Shown here piece by piece: positions 6,423-7,373 of a stretch of DNA of 7,373 nt; the stretch's first letter is position 1, and each line of letters begins with the position of its first letter. The position numbers were made by a program, and so were the translations under genes. The notes below the pieces were generated by a model. The model ran no database searches. It saw only the letters and a list, made by a program, of their open reading frames with translations, and was not told the DNA's origin. The stretch is from Solirubrobacteraceae bacterium (GTDB lineage Bacteria; Actinomycetota; Thermoleophilia; Solirubrobacterales; Solirubrobacteraceae): positions 1 through 7,373 of the forward strand of contig JASHYF010000029.1 of NCBI GenBank assembly GCA_030043235.1, given 5' to 3'.

Positions 6423-7329
6423 TCTCGAGCTGCTGGTAGACGGCGTTGATATCGAGGGGATGGTCCGTGCGGGCGCGGAGCGCGACTAGCGTGCCAGGCA
6501 TCGACTCGGCCTCTGTCCGGACCTCGTTCGTTGCTCCCGAGTATACGGCGCCATTGCCGGACCGTACCAGCAGTGAACCGCCGTTTGCTGCAAGCAGCAT
6601 CTTCGTGATGTAAAGGCCGACTCCAGAGTTGCGCTCGGGAGTCGCTGTCACTCGTGCACCGAGAGCTGTCGAGATCGCGGAGGCATCGTCCGCAATATCG
6701 GCGTACTCCGGGTTCGCCGTGAGGCTTGCACGAACGCCCCTGCCGAGATCGACAATGCCAATCTCGAACTGCTGTGTCTTTCGCCATCCTTGAGCCGCTC
6801 CGAACCCGTGCTCTGCCTGGGCGTGGTGGATGACGTTTTCGGTTACCTCCTCCAGGCAAACGAGCACGGCAGCGCGCGCCACTTGATCCGTTTGGCAACT
6901 CTCCACAAGGGCATCGGTGAGCGCCTTGGACACCCTCCAGTAGTCGTCATCGTCGGAGAACATTTGACACGGCCTGAAGCCGCGGGTCTGGTGGCGCTCG
7001 ATCGGCTCTGGCAGCTCTTCGCCTCCCACGAGTGAGCGGATGAGGTTCATCCGCATCAGGTAGTTCTTGACCTGGGGAGATCGAGGCGGGAGCAAGACGC
7101 TGTCCTCGGCGAGCAGATCGCCCTCGTCCACGCGCCGAAGGGCCGCTATAAGCAGGGCGAGGCCGCTCGGGCCGATCGACACGAGACGGGAGAGGTCGAC
7201 CTCAACGGCAGCAGGCTTCTCCAGCGTGAGCAGCGGCTGCAGCAGCCTGATAAGCCGCTCGAGCCGGCGCTGCTGGAGTACGAAGGCGCCCGGAAGCTCG
7301 ATCCGAATGTCGGGTTTCGCGCTTGCCAT
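6376..7329 (-). CDS. STAS-like domain fused to GHKL ATPase (RsbW/SpoIIAB-like regulator)
   Basis: This 317-residue soluble protein has two parts. Residues about 8-105 look like a STAS domain: strand AVEVDLSRLVSIGPSG (41-56) followed by helix LALLIAALRR. S55-G56 aligns with the Ser58-Gly59 phosphorylation site of SpoIIAA. Residues about 125-287 form a GHKL ATPase: N-box EEVTENVIHHA (160-170, with E161 and N165), G1 box DLGRGV (194-199), G2 box SGVGLYITKMLLAANGG (235-251), and G3 box PGT (278-280). The C-terminal tail (305-317) is acidic and proline-rich. Known relatives bind ATP and either phosphorylate antagonist proteins or sequester sigma factors; which applies here cannot be told. There is no dimerisation/phosphoacceptor domain of a classical sensor histidine kinase. 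ATG 7329 has no Shine-Dalgarno sequence, and an 18-base palindrome lies ten bases upstream. It overlaps the DUF4325-type gene. Two 60-base samples here count 60% and 63% GC. Confidence 0.87.
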   Translation of the reverse strand: MASAKPDIRIELPGAFVLQQRRLERLIRLLQPLLTLEKPAAVEVDLSRLVSIGPSGLALLIAALRRVDEGDLLAEDSVLLPPRSPQVKNYLMRMNLIRSLVGGEELPEPIERHQTRGFRPCQMFSDDDDYWRVSKALTDALVESCQTDQVARAAVLVCLEEVTENVIHHAQAEHGFGAAQGWRKTQQFEIGIVDLGRGVRASLTANPEYADIADDASAISTALGARVTATPERNSGVGLYITKMLLAANGGSLLVRSGNGAVYSGATNEVRTEAESMPGTLVALRARTDHPLDINAVYQQLENDHPSPPEPDDDQAR

Positions 7330-7339
7330 CGCGACATCG

Positions 7340-7357
7340 TGACAGCGCGCGCTGTCA
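7340..7357. promoter_or_regulatory. Perfect 18-base palindrome, candidate operator
   Basis: TGACAGCGCGCGCTGTCA is its own reverse complement (arms 7340-7348 and 7349-7357) and ends ten bases upstream of the ATG of the STAS-ATPase gene. The position suits an operator bound by a dimeric repressor or activator, or the stem of a leader hairpin. It does not match the actinobacterial LexA box. The cognate regulator is not identifiable. Confidence 0.55.
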
Positions 7358-7373
7358 GTGCAGACTCAAAGGG

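Noticed and set aside
7340..7357. LexA/SOS box
   Set aside because: The half-sites TGACAGCGC do not fit the actinobacterial CGAAC-N-GTTCG pattern.

Overview
The window is GC-rich DNA: 75% and 70% in two 60-base stretches counted by hand inside the EAL and aldehyde dehydrogenase genes. Codons end strongly in G or C, GTG starts are used, and there is a RodA-type cell-elongation protein and a polyprenyl-phosphomannose-type GT-C transferase. This fits an actinobacterial chromosome, possibly of the Thermoleophilia/Solirubrobacterales kind. That placement is inference; no rRNA or other taxonomic marker is present. All seven genes I can support lie on the minus strand and are read from right to left. 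The plus-strand open frames are antisense shadows.

Layout in the direction of transcription: (1) a perfect 18-base palindrome at 7340-7357, just upstream of (2) a two-gene regulatory module at 7329-6120. The first gene fuses an N-terminal STAS-like domain to a C-terminal GHKL (RsbW/SpoIIAB-like) ATPase. The second overlaps its 3' end and encodes a small STAS-like protein of the DUF4325 type. Two stretches here count 60-63% GC, below the rest of the window. (3) A dyad-rich spacer at 6014-6119 with a strong hairpin and a candidate promoter for (4) a compact RNase HI (6013-5600). (5) A 138-base leader, then (6) a SEDS-family RodA/FtsW glycosyltransferase (5461-4052). Its stop codon lies in (7) a 43-base tandem repeat (3961-4061). 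(8) A stand-alone EAL-domain c-di-GMP phosphodiesterase (3878-3024). (9) An NAD(P)-dependent aldehyde dehydrogenase (2994-1492), 29 bases further on. (10) A GT-C membrane glycosyltransferase resembling MptA/MptB (from 1469), which runs off the left edge. It is carried by an open frame that is easily missed because no stop is inside the window.

The EAL, aldehyde dehydrogenase and GT-C genes are spaced by 29 and 22 bases and could be one transcript, though their functions are not obviously linked. RodA and the GT-C enzyme both belong to envelope biogenesis. The most intriguing unit is the right-hand STAS-ATPase plus STAS-like pair. It carries the ATP-binding boxes of a partner-switching kinase, a serine placed like the SpoIIAA phosphorylation site, and a candidate operator. 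No sigma factor or phosphatase is visible, so its output is unknown. Secondary oddities are two small palindromic insertions inside the GT-C gene and the tandem repeat at the rodA stop codon.
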